Of a stretch of DNA of 64,000 nt, positions 33,300-57,935 are shown in pieces; positions within the stretch are counted from its first letter, which is position 1; every line of letters starts with the position of its first letter. The stretch lies in NCBI GenBank assembly GCA_017654935.2, contig CM065682.1, forward strand, positions 40,471,466 through 40,535,465. Reading direction: 5' to 3'. This DNA comes from Phymorhynchus buccinoides (Eukaryota; Mollusca; Gastropoda; Neogastropoda; Raphitomidae). The notes beneath the pieces are model-generated. The model had not been told where the DNA came from. It did not search any database and saw only the letters and a program-made list of their open reading frames with translations. The position numbers were made by a program, and so were the translations under genes.

Positions 33300-34400
33300 A
33301 TCAAAATCTTTTCGAACATATTTGCTCATCTTCTTAGCATAAGAATTTATAGAAATGAAATTAAATAAACTTAAAAAGACATTGTTTTATTGTTGTTCCA
33401 TTCACAGTTCTCTTGGTGATTAGTCATGTTTGTTGTTCCACCACCCCGATTGATCGCACTGCCACATTGCAAGCACAAAGCAATACTTTCTACAATCACT
33501 CCATCACTCTTTCGATTTTTTCCCCCAGGAGAAAATGCCTCCAAATGTTCGTTACTGTAGTGTAGGCCATACTTGCTCCTTACAACACCAGGCAACTAGA
33601 AACAGCTACACCCAATCTGCGCTGAGATTCAGTGTTGTTCTTCAAAATGAATGCGTTATTCTAAATCTAAGAAAACTTACTTTCAGTTTGCAGTTAAAAA
33701 AAAACGGTTCACAGCAACTCGAACCGGTTTTTTGAACCGCGGAATTTTAGGACCGGTTTTTCGGTTCAAACCGGTTTTTTTCCCCACCTCTACTGACCAC
33801 TAGCATACTAGGATTTTGTTTGTTTTGTTTTTGGCTTGCTTCTGGAAGTGGGGCCTGGGCCCTTCCGGCTGAACTTGGGGGGGGGGGGGGGGTTAATGGT
33901 CTTAACCCAGGGTAAGCAGTAGGTCTTTCTCCTTCTATGTTTTCTGGTAGGTTCATGCGCCCTCCAAGTTCTGTCACGATTTATCATCAGAAGTGGTGTC
34001 TGCGACATATCCAGACAAAGACAGAAACAGAAGAAATGGAAGAAGGGAGACCACACCACACCACACCACCTTCTCTCTCAATTTGAAGTGATTCTGTACA
34101 CTGGTTCATGAGTTACAGGGCGAACAGACAGACACACACACAGTTGTTCAAATATAAGAGGCATTAACTGATTAAGATTAAGATGAGTGACATGAGTATT
34201 ACTATTACTAGTATTAACTATTAGATTACACATTCATGACATAAAAGCATGACAATGTGCATAACATTTGGCCTTAGATCCCTTTCATTTGATCTGATCT
34301 GAGTTGAACACACATTTTCATGTCCTGTTTCTTCCATACCCTGATTAGTCTCCTTAGCGTTGTCAGCTTCAGCTTCATCGAGATCCATTCTGTCAGCCAT
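20084..34400 (-). CDS. GRWD1: GRWD1 (glutamate-rich WD repeat-containing protein 1), complete, seven exons
   Basis: Nuclear/nucleolar WD40 histone-binding protein, known in other species for ribosome biogenesis (yeast Rrb1) and replication licensing. Exons in order are 34400-34340, 30859-30770, 28399-28131, 26759-26555, 24946-24807, 22509-22309 and 20401-20084. All phases agree, giving 427 residues (human about 446). Landmarks are an acidic N-terminus, the IFIPGKTEYDGEELEADPSA box, APCLTFDVLPDRLGD, a Glu/Asp tract at about residues 106-126, GHTDSVEDIQWSP, DRSLRIWNTE, SGGDDGIIKIWDLR and KELHWHAQLPGVIISTA. The start was chosen at gccATGG, where exon 1 splices in phase to exon 2. Its introns hold two hAT elements, LINE and MITE copies. 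The 3' end is reiterated downstream. Confidence 0.95.
20445..20580 (+). repeat. SINE-like family A, copy 2
   Basis: Same ordered blocks as 17950-18110 (gattccagggatcatcccaa, agctagggatgagaac, ccgccatgtgggcagccac). It follows GRWD1 exon 7 by about 40 bases. Behind it (20590-20740) is a short pair of repeats of caggtttgttctgaagacaa, the GRWD1 intron edge. Confidence 0.85.
20758..21545 (+). mobile_element. LINE 3' end (ORF2 C-terminus and tail)
   Basis: Open from 20848 to 21372; upstream the reading SYIKQAYNDMISAEARNK, then APWITY, is joined by a frameshift. The C-terminal motif is CRLRLSRHDLHIERGRH, then LCQSC and EDELHFLDTC, a CxxC...HxxxxC knuckle usual after LINE reverse transcriptases. The tail holds aataaaagagtttgagtttg. 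It lies inside GRWD1 intron 6 in the opposite direction. Confidence 0.85.
22309..22509 (-). CDS. GRWD1: GRWD1 exon 6 (residues 256-322)
   Basis: Acceptor tttgtcag, donor GTACGT. Encodes VFASCSVDRSLRIWNTE and LLASGGDDGIIKIWDLR. Phase 0 on both sides. Confidence 0.93.
22585..22875 (+). repeat. SINE-like family B, longest copy
   Basis: Contains cattcccaggccatgtggcc, ccgacacattccgatttcgg, aggagctcaaaggaga, ggcagagtcaaagagagtgg and cagaaggtgggggaactatt in order. Other copies are at 16220, 54035 (reverse) and 55120. Confidence 0.82.
22940..23965 (-). mobile_element. LINE 3' end with ATT-rich tail
   Basis: On the minus strand: LSKLDYCNSLLYGCPQHL, DKLQKVQNSAARLVLKV, HWLSIKARID, then in a shifted frame GERSFSFSAPSVWNSLPREI and ALKTHLFKLHHN. 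This is the classic LINE region after the polymerase. The 3' end carries gcgctatataaatgattcac and an (ATT)n tail at 22945-22970. A CA-rich microsatellite (about 23080-23330) lies in the 3' UTR. Confidence 0.88.
24507..24729. mobile_element. MITE with long inverted ends (aagggcctgtcacactac)
   Basis: Ends ttaagggcctgtcacactac and its complement. The left gtcaatgcgatgcgattgtg recurs inverted as cacaatcgcatcgcattgac on the right, so arms run about 90 bases. No coding. Superfamily not decided; the ends resemble PIF/Harbinger MITEs. Confidence 0.8.
24807..24946 (-). CDS. GRWD1: GRWD1 exon 5 (residues 209-255)
   Basis: Acceptor gtgtccag, donor GTGAGT. Encodes WLATGDCAGAIFITHP and SGHTDSVEDIQWSPNEGN, matching the family's third blade. 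Confidence 0.93.
25743..26493. mobile_element. TA-flanked inverted-repeat element, pogo-like
   Basis: Ends CAGTGAAACCCGTTTAGTAC and, inverted, CAGGGAAACCCATTTAGTAC, both bordered by TA (25741-25742, 26494-26495). The inside has a 68-base tandem pair (gcttgactttggga at about 26249 and 26316). No transposase seen, so it is non-autonomous. In GRWD1 intron 4. Confidence 0.82.
26555..26759 (-). CDS. GRWD1: GRWD1 exon 4 (residues 141-209)
   Basis: Acceptor ctttcag, donor GTAATG. Encodes VKVIGDKIYTGTWSDKG then TTEGFAIDWSGPAKG, the position of EGFALDW in homologues. Confidence 0.9.
26908..27065. mobile_element. MITE of the actataaggc family, best copy
   Basis: Ends accatattttatggactataa and, inverted, accatattttatgcactata. 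Contains ccagactgaggtccttgcgc. Degraded relatives are at 14764 and 16745. Confidence 0.78.
27105..27259. mobile_element. TTAA-flanked MITE, family 1 (copy 2)
   Basis: Ends ttaacctcttcagtgccga and cggcactgaaagggttaa, TTAA on both sides. The body shares tatatacgtcctctac and cttcagtacttg with 13153-13320. Confidence 0.85.
27375..27841. mobile_element. Short non-autonomous hAT element
   Basis: Begins tagggttgagaaccggtt and ends aaccggttttccccccaacgtcta. The 8-base target duplication TTTCTCAT is at 27367-27374 and 27842-27849. Both ends carry clusters of aaccggtt. It shares both ends and some inner sequence with the longer copy at 32043-33792. Confidence 0.92.
27864..28115. mobile_element. TTAA-flanked MITE, family 4 (copy 1)
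   Basis: Ends ttaactcttccagtgccatg and ccaccatgctagaattgttaa. Contains tctgttgcatctcaacca and gctctgaaaatagacaaaca, shared with the copy ending at 41940. Confidence 0.8.
28131..28399 (-). CDS. GRWD1: GRWD1 exon 3 (residues 51-140)
   Basis: Encodes GAPCLTFDVLPDRLGDGREN, then TCYIVSGTERGQPNFVNIM, the acidic run that names the family (seven glutamates then DSEDEESDDEDE), and HNGGVNRLR before GTAAGT. Confidence 0.93.
28880..28991. repeat. (CT)n microsatellite, interrupted
   Basis: CT dinucleotides with a few interruptions (tgggctt, gagt), in GRWD1 intron 2. Confidence 0.95.
29010..29259. mobile_element. TTAA-flanked MITE, family 2 (copy 1)
   Basis: Ends ttaaccctttcaccgccaa and tggcggcgaaagggttaa with TTAA at both borders. 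Shares acccatgtcactaaaaagca and gggaggtaaggataggccta (inverted) with 55772-56018. Confidence 0.87.
29323..29526. mobile_element. TTAA-flanked MITE, family 3
   Basis: Ends ttaaccccttcactgtg and cagtgaaggggttaa, TTAA at both borders, 204 bases, only 63 bases from the preceding TTAA element. Confidence 0.85.
29936..30105 (+). repeat. SINE-like family A, copy 3
   Basis: Contains gactccagggatcatcccaa, gtcgaagcacttgaac, agctaggggtgagaac and cctcgccatgtgagcaacca. Preceded by ttgttgttgttgctgatgta, the usual head of this family. Confidence 0.85.
30140..30690. mobile_element. Possible inverted-repeat element
   Basis: Left cagggctggccaaaact and right agtttggctagccctg are inverted matches about 550 bases apart. 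No target duplication found. The interior is pyrimidine-rich with a GT run. Confidence 0.45.
30770..30859 (-). CDS. GRWD1: GRWD1 exon 2 (residues 21-51)
   Basis: A 90-base exon. Encodes IFIPGKTEYDGEELEADPSA and YVFLHQLQA, the conserved N-terminal PG...GEEL box. Phase 1 on both sides. Confidence 0.9.
31080..31860. other. GC-rich unidentified stretch, likely repeat
   Basis: Includes a 97-codon open frame (31515-31808, plus) of high GC in an AT-rich intron and C-rich DNA at 31210-31300. The phrase gatagtcactgt..ccggtcat appears twice (31478-31496 and 31616-31636, imperfect). No protein family recognised. Confidence 0.4.
32979..33045. repeat. (GA)n microsatellite
   Basis: About 67 bases of pure GA inside the hAT element. 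Confidence 0.95.
33167..33297. repeat. (GT)n microsatellite, compound
   Basis: GT runs at 33170-33197 and 33240-33296, split by gatatatataatatatatag and a GA/GT mix. Confidence 0.95.
33371..33595 (-). pseudogene. BED-type zinc finger remnant of hAT transposase
   Basis: A 74-codon frame with CLQCGSAINRGGGTTNMTNH followed by QENC: a CxxC pair, the G-T-T-N-x-x-N-H stretch and a closing cysteine, as in BED fingers. The catalytic domain is missing, so it cannot encode a working transposase. Confidence 0.75.
34340..34400 (-). CDS. GRWD1: GRWD1 exon 1 (residues 1-21)
   Basis: gccATGG start, then an acidic leader (MADRMDLDEAEADN). The donor CAGG|GTATGG gives the phase needed by exon 2. Homology in the leader is weak, so this exon rests on splice logic and composition. 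Confidence 0.78.
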
Positions 34401-34571
34401 GGCAATCGAACTTGACGCAGATTCCTACCACAAGAAACCAACTTGGCAATCCACATGGGACATGTGTTTCCGGTAGGTAGACTATTGTAGTAGAACGTGA
34501 TCGTCCGAGACTTGGCACAGTAACCAATCAAAGCAAGTCTAGAAGTGATTCCGTCGATACCTGTAAACAAC
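34401..34571. promoter_or_regulatory. GRWD1: GRWD1 upstream region, possible divergent promoter
   Basis: 171 bases between the GRWD1 ATG and a plus-strand ATGGCGGAACAAG|TGAGG. A CCAAT element (aaccaatcaaag) sits at about 34527. The plus-strand ATG precedes a GTGAGG that could be a donor, but no following exon was found, so a second gene here is unproven. Confidence 0.4.
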
Positions 34572-36100
34572 ATGGCGGAACAAGTGAGGAGTGAGAGGTC
34601 TGTTCAAAATGCCATATTATTGATCATTTTTTATATTGGTATGACGTTTTCTGCATCAGATGTTTGTAAAAGTGTAATAAAACGTTGCATGAAGATATGT
34701 TATGCAACTTGCGTTTTTAATGTTTAAAATGCAAGCATAGATCTAAGATCAAGACTACAATATGAGTATGACTAAAAGGCAGATTTGCCGAAAACAAAAT
34801 ATAAAAACCTCTCAGCTGTGCAAAAGTTCAAACAAAAATGACAGGACAGTGAATAGGCCGCGAGGCCTAATGTCCTAACTACCTGACCTGACCTGACCTA
34901 ACCTAAGAAATTGTTATGGTATTATAATCTTCAAAATGTTGAAGGAGGATACTTATTGAAAGAAGAAGAATTTTGTTAGGGGTAGCTAACTGTAGGCACG
35001 CTAAGAAAAAAAATTGTAAGAAATTCTTTGAGTAGTTCTGATAAAATGAGAGAAAAATAGTTAATTTGCTGTAAATGTGTATTTTTGGTCTCTAATTTGC
35101 AAAAGGAGGTACGATTTTGTTGGAGCATTGGTCTATTTTTTTCATTATTGACTCAATGAGAGAAATTTGTGACAGTTTTCTTCCAACAATCAAGATGATT
35201 GAAAACTGGACAGAACTCCAATAATAAAATTAAAAAACCGAAAGTACTCACATATATATATGCTGTTTATAGAAACTATATTGTGTGGCTTTTTTGAGAA
35301 AATAAGCTCTTAAATATTTGCTTTTTGTTTGAAATAAACTTTCACTCGAAAAAAACCCTATTCTTTCCACTTTGCAATGGCCGCTTATCATGCTCTCCTC
35401 TCGTGCATTGACGCAATAATTTGACGTATTGAGTAAAAAATGTGCTAGTCTAATCCATTTAGAATTAGAGCAGACAATCTTTCAGACCGCTGAAGGAATT
35501 TTGAGGTTTTAAAACCACATTTTACAATTACATTTTAGCATTGAATCACATATAAGTAATTTTTTAATGATGTTAGTCGTATGAAGCAAAATATTTTTAG
35601 ATTTGGCACCTAGGGGGGGGGGGGGGGGGTGGGGGGGGGGCCTAAGTCGGCCTAGAACAGGCAAGAATAGCTTTGTTGTTGCTTTGTCGGTCGGTCGGTT
35701 TGAGAATTAAAATGCGCATGCGCTGTATACAGTTCGTCGTCGGCCTTGACCTTGAACTCTCAGCATGCATAATTTCTGCTAGGAATATTTAATGAGGCAC
35801 TAACGGTGAATACGCTTTGATTTTTGTAATAATGATTTCATGCTTGGTGCGCCACTAAGCTTTCAAAAAATATTATAGAACTTTGCCCGATGATTAATCT
35901 TACAGGTAATAACACTTTTATATACGTGGTTAGAGGCCTCAGATTGTCAATTGCTGAGGTGTTGTGTGAAGGTTCTTGTTATCGCTTAGTTACTTTTCTT
36001 AGACCAACGATTAGATTCGTAAGCTCAATGATCTAGCTAACTACTAAACTAGTGGCTATTACAAGGATTTATTAATTCATAAATTCTTATATGAATTCTG

Positions 36101-36126
36101 ATCGCTTCTCGGCCTTTTGGCTAAGA
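36101..36126 (+). pseudogene. U2 snRNA 5'-end fragment
   Basis: atcgcttctcggccttttgg followed by ctaaga equals the first 26 bases of U2 snRNA. The sequence then departs: the branch-point-recognition region and Sm site are absent, so it is not a working snRNA. Confidence 0.85.
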
Positions 36127-38693
36127 CAGTGATTCAGGAACATAAATTTTTCTTTATACCCTGGTTGGTTTGTTCAGCCCGTCGTACATGGCGAAAGCCG
36201 ATACGCGACGTTAAACTGAACTTCCATCGAAGGATTTATTTACACTGTCATGGAACTTTAAAAAATTTTAAGATTCATAATGTTTTCCAGTGTGGTAACT
36301 TAAACTAGGCATGCAAATGGAACTCCATTTTTGCATGTTTGTCCCGAGCCATGAAAAGTTCAGAGATAAATCCAAGGGAAGCAACTTTATTAACATGCCT
36401 ATAAACTGCAACTTTGCCAGTGCCGCATTTCAACTTTGAAACTACCATGTTTTGAGTTGAGCCCCATAGATAGAATTGAGAATAGTCATACAGTGTGGTC
36501 AGTTTACAGAAGGAAGGCAGATTGCTAAGCTAGCTAGAACTTATTTTTTAAAAACACAACTTATGTGATTTTTGCTACAGGTTTTCAAAAACAGACTAGA
36601 CACTGTATGGTCAGACAAAAGATATATAACTCTTTAGGAGACCCTCAATATCACCCGTGACGCTAAAAAATAATAAGACATAAAGTGAAAATTTTGTGCA
36701 CTAAAGTTTGGATCAACATGACCAGATCAAAAGCCCATGGCCTGATCATCGATCTGCCATCATATCATATCAATATTTAGTTTTTGTGACTAAACTATAT
36801 CTTTGTTTAAGATGATCACCCAAAACACAACACTGTTCATTGCAAGCGTTCATATTTATATATATATATATACAATAGTTCATCAAGCTTCATGATCAAT
36901 CGACTGCCAAACTATATCTTTGCTGATTTTCCCCCTAATACAGCAGACCCACTCTTGGCTAGTCTTAGCTAGTCTTGTATTTATCTTTTGTCTGTCCATT
37001 CGTCTGTTAGTGTTTGAATATTTCTCCTCAGGCCTTGAGGCCTTTTCTTCCAGCAAAAGTGGTCGAGAACCTCCCCTGTTTCTTGGCAAAATAATCAAGC
37101 TTCGAAGTGTTGATTGTGGCCATGCACAAGAAGGAGAGTCAGTTTCCATGTGAGACCAGTATGGACTATTTGTACGTGTTGCACAGACATTGGTGTACAC
37201 CCACTGTGCATATAGCTTAGGTTCGTGATTGGCGGATTGTTGTCATCTACGAATCAGGGAAACTTTCAACAATGTTTTCTTTTCTTTTTCTAATTTTTTT
37301 GGGGTGATATTAAAAAATTTTAATTGATATTTTAAATTTGTGATGTTTTCTCTTCTTACACCAGATATGGTCAGTAAATTTACATCTAGGTAATTTTTTT
37401 CTTTGTTTATTACATGTATAGTAAACTGATTTATTTCAGGTGTTTGTAAACTGAATTATTTCAGGTGTTTACAGTCTGAAGCATAATCATCATCCCTTCA
37501 GATGTCCTATTTCCGGTAATTTTGAAAACTTTCTGTATAATATTTTATATTAATATGGCTTTCCAGGAAGCTTTATTTCTATTTTTAACATAAATTGTGT
37601 TCATTCATGCTGAATGATGTCATGATGTTTTGTTGAACTGGCATATTTAACATTCATGTTAATTGTTATGTTTAAAAACGAAAAGCGAAGCTTTGAAAGG
37701 AGTCTTTATTTTGGGAGGAAGTAGTGATCTGGATCCTGGGTATGGCAGGGAGGGAAATAGTGTTCGACACAAGGGCGTCTTTTAAATGGTCGTTGAAAAG
37801 AAGACCTTTTTTAAGTTCTCATAGCTGACTTGGACAGAGAGAAAGAACACATTAAATCAATATAACATGTGAATTAAACAGAGGCAAAAAGAATGGGGGA
37901 GAGAAAATGGTAGTGATTGTGATGAAAGCTGAAAGAAAGAGAGAGGCAGGCTACATTATTAAGACTGAAAATGCTGCACTCTAATTTAAGACATTGCTGT
38001 GATTGCATTGCAGGTTTTGATTTGACTGTTGCCCAATTTGAGCTTATTAACAAATTGTGCTGTATTTTTGCCAGCACATTAATTTAAATATAAGGCATTG
38101 TGTTCTAACTGTCAACACGCCACAGGTCTGAATTAAAATGAATTTGGGTGCAATTTACAAGTTCCAAATTTTATTTTGAGGACTTTTTAAAAGATGGATT
38201 AAAAATATAATCAATTCTTTTTATTTTTAATTGCTTGTGTAGCTGCTCATAGCCAACTAACACAGACATTTATTTTTACATGTGAGTATTTATTTTATTT
38301 TATTTTATTTGAAAACATATATGGGGGTTTTATAGTACACACAGATGTTTAAATATAGTATCAGTTTCTTACATTTACATATGTAAGGGAAGACATGTTT
38401 GCTTGTGTATTCATCCATATGTTACCTCATATTGATACATATAGTCATTTATGATTTATATGGATTGTTGGGATTTTCTTTTCTTTTTGGAATATTTGTA
38501 TGTAAAAAGAAAAGCAGCAGGGAGACTGGGATCAATTACTTTGATTGTTTAGCTTCGTGTGTTCCTATCTCTGCTTTGAAAAAGTAAATGTTTCCTTGTT
38601 GGCATTACTCACTTTCCTCCACCTCTTTATGATGTTTCTGTCATTTTGCTTTCAACAAAACACATGTACACTATCAGGCACACACACACACAT

Positions 38694-38694
<1 letters not shown>

Positions 38695-38767
<73 letters not shown>
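38695..38767. repeat. (CA)n microsatellite
   Basis: About 70 bases of CA, continuing in an AAACACAC-type variant to 38790. Confidence 0.95.
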
Positions 38768-38773
<6 letters not shown>

Positions 38774-38865
38774 AAACACAAACACACACAAAGACGTATG
38801 CATAATTATGTATGAACATCGTTTGTCTCATTTATTTCGTAATATACTATTTGTGGATTTTTTTT

Positions 38866-38936
38866 CTTTCAGAGAGAGAGAGAACATCATTTCTCCCAAA
38901 TGTATTTCACAATATACCATTCTAATGGTTGCTTTC

Positions 38937-38987
<51 letters not shown>

Positions 38988-39155
38988 ATCATTTCTCCCA
39001 AATGTATTTCGCAATATACCATTCTAATGGTTGCTTTCAGAGACAGAAAGAGAGATGAGAAAGAGAGAGAGATAATCAGAGAGTGCATCAGAGAGTGCAT
39101 CACTTCTCTTAGGTGTATTTCGCAATATACTATTCTAATTGTTCTTTTAGGGAGG
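38866..39155. repeat. Tandem repeat with embedded (GA)n
   Basis: A unit aacatcatttctcccaaatg, gtatttcacaatatac, cattctaatggttgctttca occurs at about 38882, 38986 and (diverged) 39095, with GA tracts of different length between copies. Confidence 0.85.
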
Positions 39156-39720
39156 TTTCTACGGCTTCATGTATATGCCTGCCATCATCTCGCCAGCCTC
39201 GCAGGAGAAAATTAATCAGTTGTTTGTCTGCCTGGGAATGTGGGAGGAAATGGCCGGAGGAGTGGACATTCTTAGTGGTCTTAGCGGTCAAAAGCTGATG
39301 AGAGAGAATGTCAAGCTTGTTTATTGATTTTGTCACTCTCAGTCATTCCCATACTCCTGCTGTGAAGTATCAGAGGTGCGACACATTTATTTCCTACTCT
39401 CTGTCTGCTGTGTCAGGTAACTATTTCCAGAAATGAACTTTTGTGTTTATTGTTTGTTGTTATTGTGTAATGAAGAAATCAATGAAGGTTGTTAATGTGT
39501 TTTGTCTCATTTTTGCTTTCCTTCCATTCTGTTCATCTTACTTTTTAAAGCCATCACTATAATCCAAAGCAACACAGGCTGTAGATTAATGTACAATCTT
39601 GTTAAAAAAAAGTTTTTGTTTTTTTGTTGGTTTTTTTTTTTTGGGGGGGATTGAGAATTTTGTTTACTGTCATTTCTTTTGTACCTTACATACCTGTTTC
39701 AACATTTCCATTCCAGCACA

Positions 39721-39740
39721 CTGATTGGTCTCTATATATA
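39721..39740 (+). promoter_or_regulatory. Candidate core promoter of the coiled-coil gene
   Basis: An inverted CCAAT (gattgg) is followed by a TATA-like tatatata about 210 bases upstream of the ATG. The spacing between the two is shorter than usual, so either may be chance. Confidence 0.3.
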
Positions 39741-39949
39741 GACTGCCCACGGGCCTGTAGCTTACCAGAATTGACGCAAGATGAATCGGACATTCCTTTG
39801 TGGGGGGAGTGTCAAAACATGCATGGACTCTATTTGTCAAGAACGCTGGAAATTACGCAGATCTTGCGAAACGGTCCCTGAAGGACAATAGCTTGTGTTA
39901 GCCGACATAAGAAGATAATTGGCGTGTCTGTATTGGGGCAACGTGTGAC

Positions 39950-55729
<15,780 letters not shown>

Positions 55730-55771
55730 GTCAGTGGGACAGATGGAATTCTTTTTATTTCATTTTTAGCT

Positions 55772-56018
55772 TTAACCCTTTCAACGCCAGCCATTTTTCA
55801 GCTAAAACTTTCCATTAAACTTATCTGGGTAGAAAAAAGATTCTGACTGCAATATTGGGAGATTCCTCTGTGACATGCATATAGTAGGGCCTATCCTTAC
55901 CTCCCAAAATTAACAACATGAGGTCACTGGGTAACAGACCCTCATCCGATGCTTTTCAGTGACATGGGTGTTAAATCATTGTGGTGCCAAGAGGCGACAG
56001 TGGCGATGAAAGGGTTAA
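55772..56018. mobile_element. TTAA-flanked MITE, family 2 (copy 2)
   Basis: Ends ttaaccctttcaacgccagc and gtggcgatgaaagggttaa. Inverted relative to 29010-29259 and shares cctatccttacctcccaaaa. The right TTAA is also the left TTAA of the next element. Confidence 0.87.
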
Positions 56019-56179
56019 CCTCTTCAGTGCCGACAACCTGTATATTTCATTTATTTGTCCTCTATAATCCTTCAGTACTTACTGCCGACATATATACATC
56101 ACGATTTTGCTGCATTCAAAAACCGCCCGGCAAACAGGCAACACAGACGTAAGTAACAGACGGCACTGAAGGGGTTTAT
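56015..56179. mobile_element. TTAA-flanked MITE, family 1 (copy 3)
   Basis: Starts ttaacctcttcagtgccga and ends cggcactgaaggggttta, the last TTAA mutated to TTTA. Same body as 13153 and 27105. Confidence 0.82.
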
Positions 56180-56427
56180 TACTGGCAAGTGAATACCGAG
56201 GGTACCGATCCCATATCAGTTAATCAGTTTGCAAGCTTACGAAATATAAATGTGACTGCTGTTCATTTCAAGTGTGTGAGGTTCCCTGTTTTCGTTTTCT
56301 TTCTTTTTATTTTCCAGCTAGTAATATTGTATTAGAAATGTGATTATTGCAAGTACATGAAAGAGAAACTAAGTTATTATAATAAATCTTAGCAAAATCG
56401 CACAATCTACTTTAACCATACTGTACC

Positions 56428-56600
56428 AACACCTGAAACAACTGCATTAGCGTTAAGCGACCTGGAGCTATACCATAGCATATAGAAAAACGAAAGTAGG
56501 CATCTGGCCTTGACCCCTAGCCGGATGTGGGGCGGGAGTGATCCCCCCTTACCGGTCTAGCAGTGGCTAGGCCAATGAGCGCCTACTTCCGCCATTACAA
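56428..56600 (+). repeat. Left inverted terminal repeat of DIRS-like element
   Basis: aacacctgaaacaactgcat through gcctacttccgccattacaa. The complement is at 62314-62489 with only a few differences. Upstream bases 56403-56427 are the unique left outer end also found in the internal complementary region. Confidence 0.92.
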
Positions 56601-57146
56601 TTTTCCAGCGTTTCTTTGTTGACCTGGGCTGCCTGGCTTCTACCTTTTTTGGTTTACAACACTCTTAACTGGTGGGTTCGTTCCTGTTCCTCTCTATCAT
56701 CAGTTTCAGTGTAATACTGAGTCTCGATTGACTCAGTTTCAATAGCCTAAGTTCTCTAGAACTTTCACAGTTTTAGTTTTTCTGTTCGTCACACACCGTG
56801 CACTGCTAGTAGTACTAGTAGTAGTGCATGCGCGCGCGCGCGTCATTTGGTCTCTTCAACTCGAGTTCCTATTTATCAGTCAAGTTCTTTCGGACCCTAC
56901 GGTTCGTTCTCTTCCACGATATTATTCTTATTGTTCCGATTCGGTCCTCTTGAGAAAAATTCATCCGTTCAAACTTTTTCTAAAAAGTCTAAACGGTCTG
57001 GGCCTCTATAGGCCTCTACGGTCGTAGTACACCTGCGGCCTCTTCGGTTCTCGTCTCATTCAGCCATAAACTGGTCTTCACGGGTTGTTTATTTCGGCCC
57101 TCCTTCTGCTTCGGTTGTGCAGTAGGCCTCTAGGCCCATTTCGTCC

Positions 57147-57935
57147 GTGTGTTTTTCTGCCATGCCTTTCTGTTCCAGGAGGCCTCTCTTCACGGCCTCC
57201 ACTTCTACACGGACGTCTGGACAAACTTCGTTGGATAAGTCGCAGCTGCGCATGTCTGTCGCTCCGAGTGGCAAGTTTGCACTCGGGGGCCCGCCTAGTC
57301 TCCCTAACCTCTCCGACCCTGTGTTGGAGGGAGGGCGAAGGAGGTCCCCATCCGACCATTGGTCGAGGTCTTATGACTGGGGCCTCAGGCAGACATCCCG
57401 GTGTCTCGATGGGAACTCGAGCCCGGAAGGCCGTAGGCCTCTCGACACCTCCCCGGCCGGGGAGGCCCTCCCCAGCCGGGGAGGCCGAGGCCTACCGGCA
57501 AACACCCCCTCGTCGTCGGGGACACTCCGACGGCGTGAAGGGTGTCACTCTCGGACGCTTCGCGCGGGCCTCTGTCCGAGAGTTTCTCCCGGTGTTCGCC
57601 CCATTGGGTTAACATCGGTTGAGTGTTTTTCCCGGCCAGGAGGCCGGTCGACACGTCTACGGACGGATGAGGCCTCCCCACCGACGAGGCCTCCCGGCCT
57701 AGGCCTCTCCGGCTCCATCAGGCCTCCTGCGGACCCGGGCCTCCCTCGGTGGGAGGCCTCGGAGGCCCCGACCTACGAGGCCGCGGCCTCCGGCCTCCCC
57801 GGTCCTAGGCCTCTCCGGCTCCCTTGGGCCTCCTTCGTGCCCGGGGGCCGCGGCCTCCCCGGTCCTAGGCCTCTCCGGACCCGGGCCTCCCTCGGTGGGA
57901 GGCCTCGGGCGCCGTGCTCGGAGGCCGCGGCCTAG
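57147..57935 (+). CDS. Gag-like open frame in DIRS-like element
   Basis: A 262-codon frame (likely start MPFCSRRPLF at 57162) that is Pro/Arg/Gly/Ser-rich and coincides with a block very rich in AGGCCT. Position behind the left repeat fits a DIRS gag. I recognise no motif; GC richness alone can keep frames open, and frames in other phases are open too, so coding is uncertain. Confidence 0.4.
   Translation: MCFSAMPFCSRRPLFTASTSTRTSGQTSLDKSQLRMSVAPSGKFALGGPPSLPNLSDPVLEGGRRRSPSDHWSRSYDWGLRQTSRCLDGNSSPEGRRPLDTSPAGEALPSRGGRGLPANTPSSSGTLRRREGCHSRTLRAGLCPRVSPGVRPIGLTSVECFSRPGGRSTRLRTDEASPPTRPPGLGLSGSIRPPADPGLPRWEASEAPTYEAAASGLPGPRPLRLPWASFVPGGRGLPGPRPLRTRASLGGRPRAPCSEAAA

Larger units (their letters stand above)
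32043..33792 (-). mobile_element. hAT transposon, longer copy with decayed transposase
   Basis: Begins tagagttgagaaccggttc and ends ggtttttttccccacctcta; exact 8-base target duplication CTGACCAC at 32035-32042 and 33793-33800. Both ends are dense in aaccggtt. Inside, minus-strand codons near 33400-33500 encode a BED zinc finger remnant. The middle holds large CA, GA and GT microsatellites. Lies in GRWD1 intron 1. Confidence 0.93.
34600..39700. other. Intergenic stretch with no supported gene
   Basis: AT-rich. Holds a G-rich run at 35611-35640, the U2 fragment at 36101, an AT tract at 36857-36872, a CA microsatellite at 38695-38767 and a tandem repeat at 38866-39155. A 57-codon frame after an AG at 39148-39149, ending in a donor-like CAG|GTAACT further on (39418), could be an untranslated exon of the next gene, but this is not established. 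Confidence 0.5.

Noticed and set aside
34545..34727. Possible divergent gene starting ATGGCGGAACAAG
   Set aside because: Good start context and a possible GTGAGG donor, but no second exon found; kept only as a promoter remark.
36101..36300. Functional U2 snRNA gene
   Set aside because: Only the first 26 bases match; branch-point pairing region and Sm site are missing.
38545..39215. 189-codon frame with poly-Thr-His
   Set aside because: Driven by CA and GA repeats and a tandem unit; no splice sites or homology.
39144..39332. 57-codon frame (GGFYGFMYMPAI...) as a metabolic-enzyme exon
   Set aside because: It begins right after a stop/acceptor-like TAG and ends in TGA without a donor; no family could be recognised.
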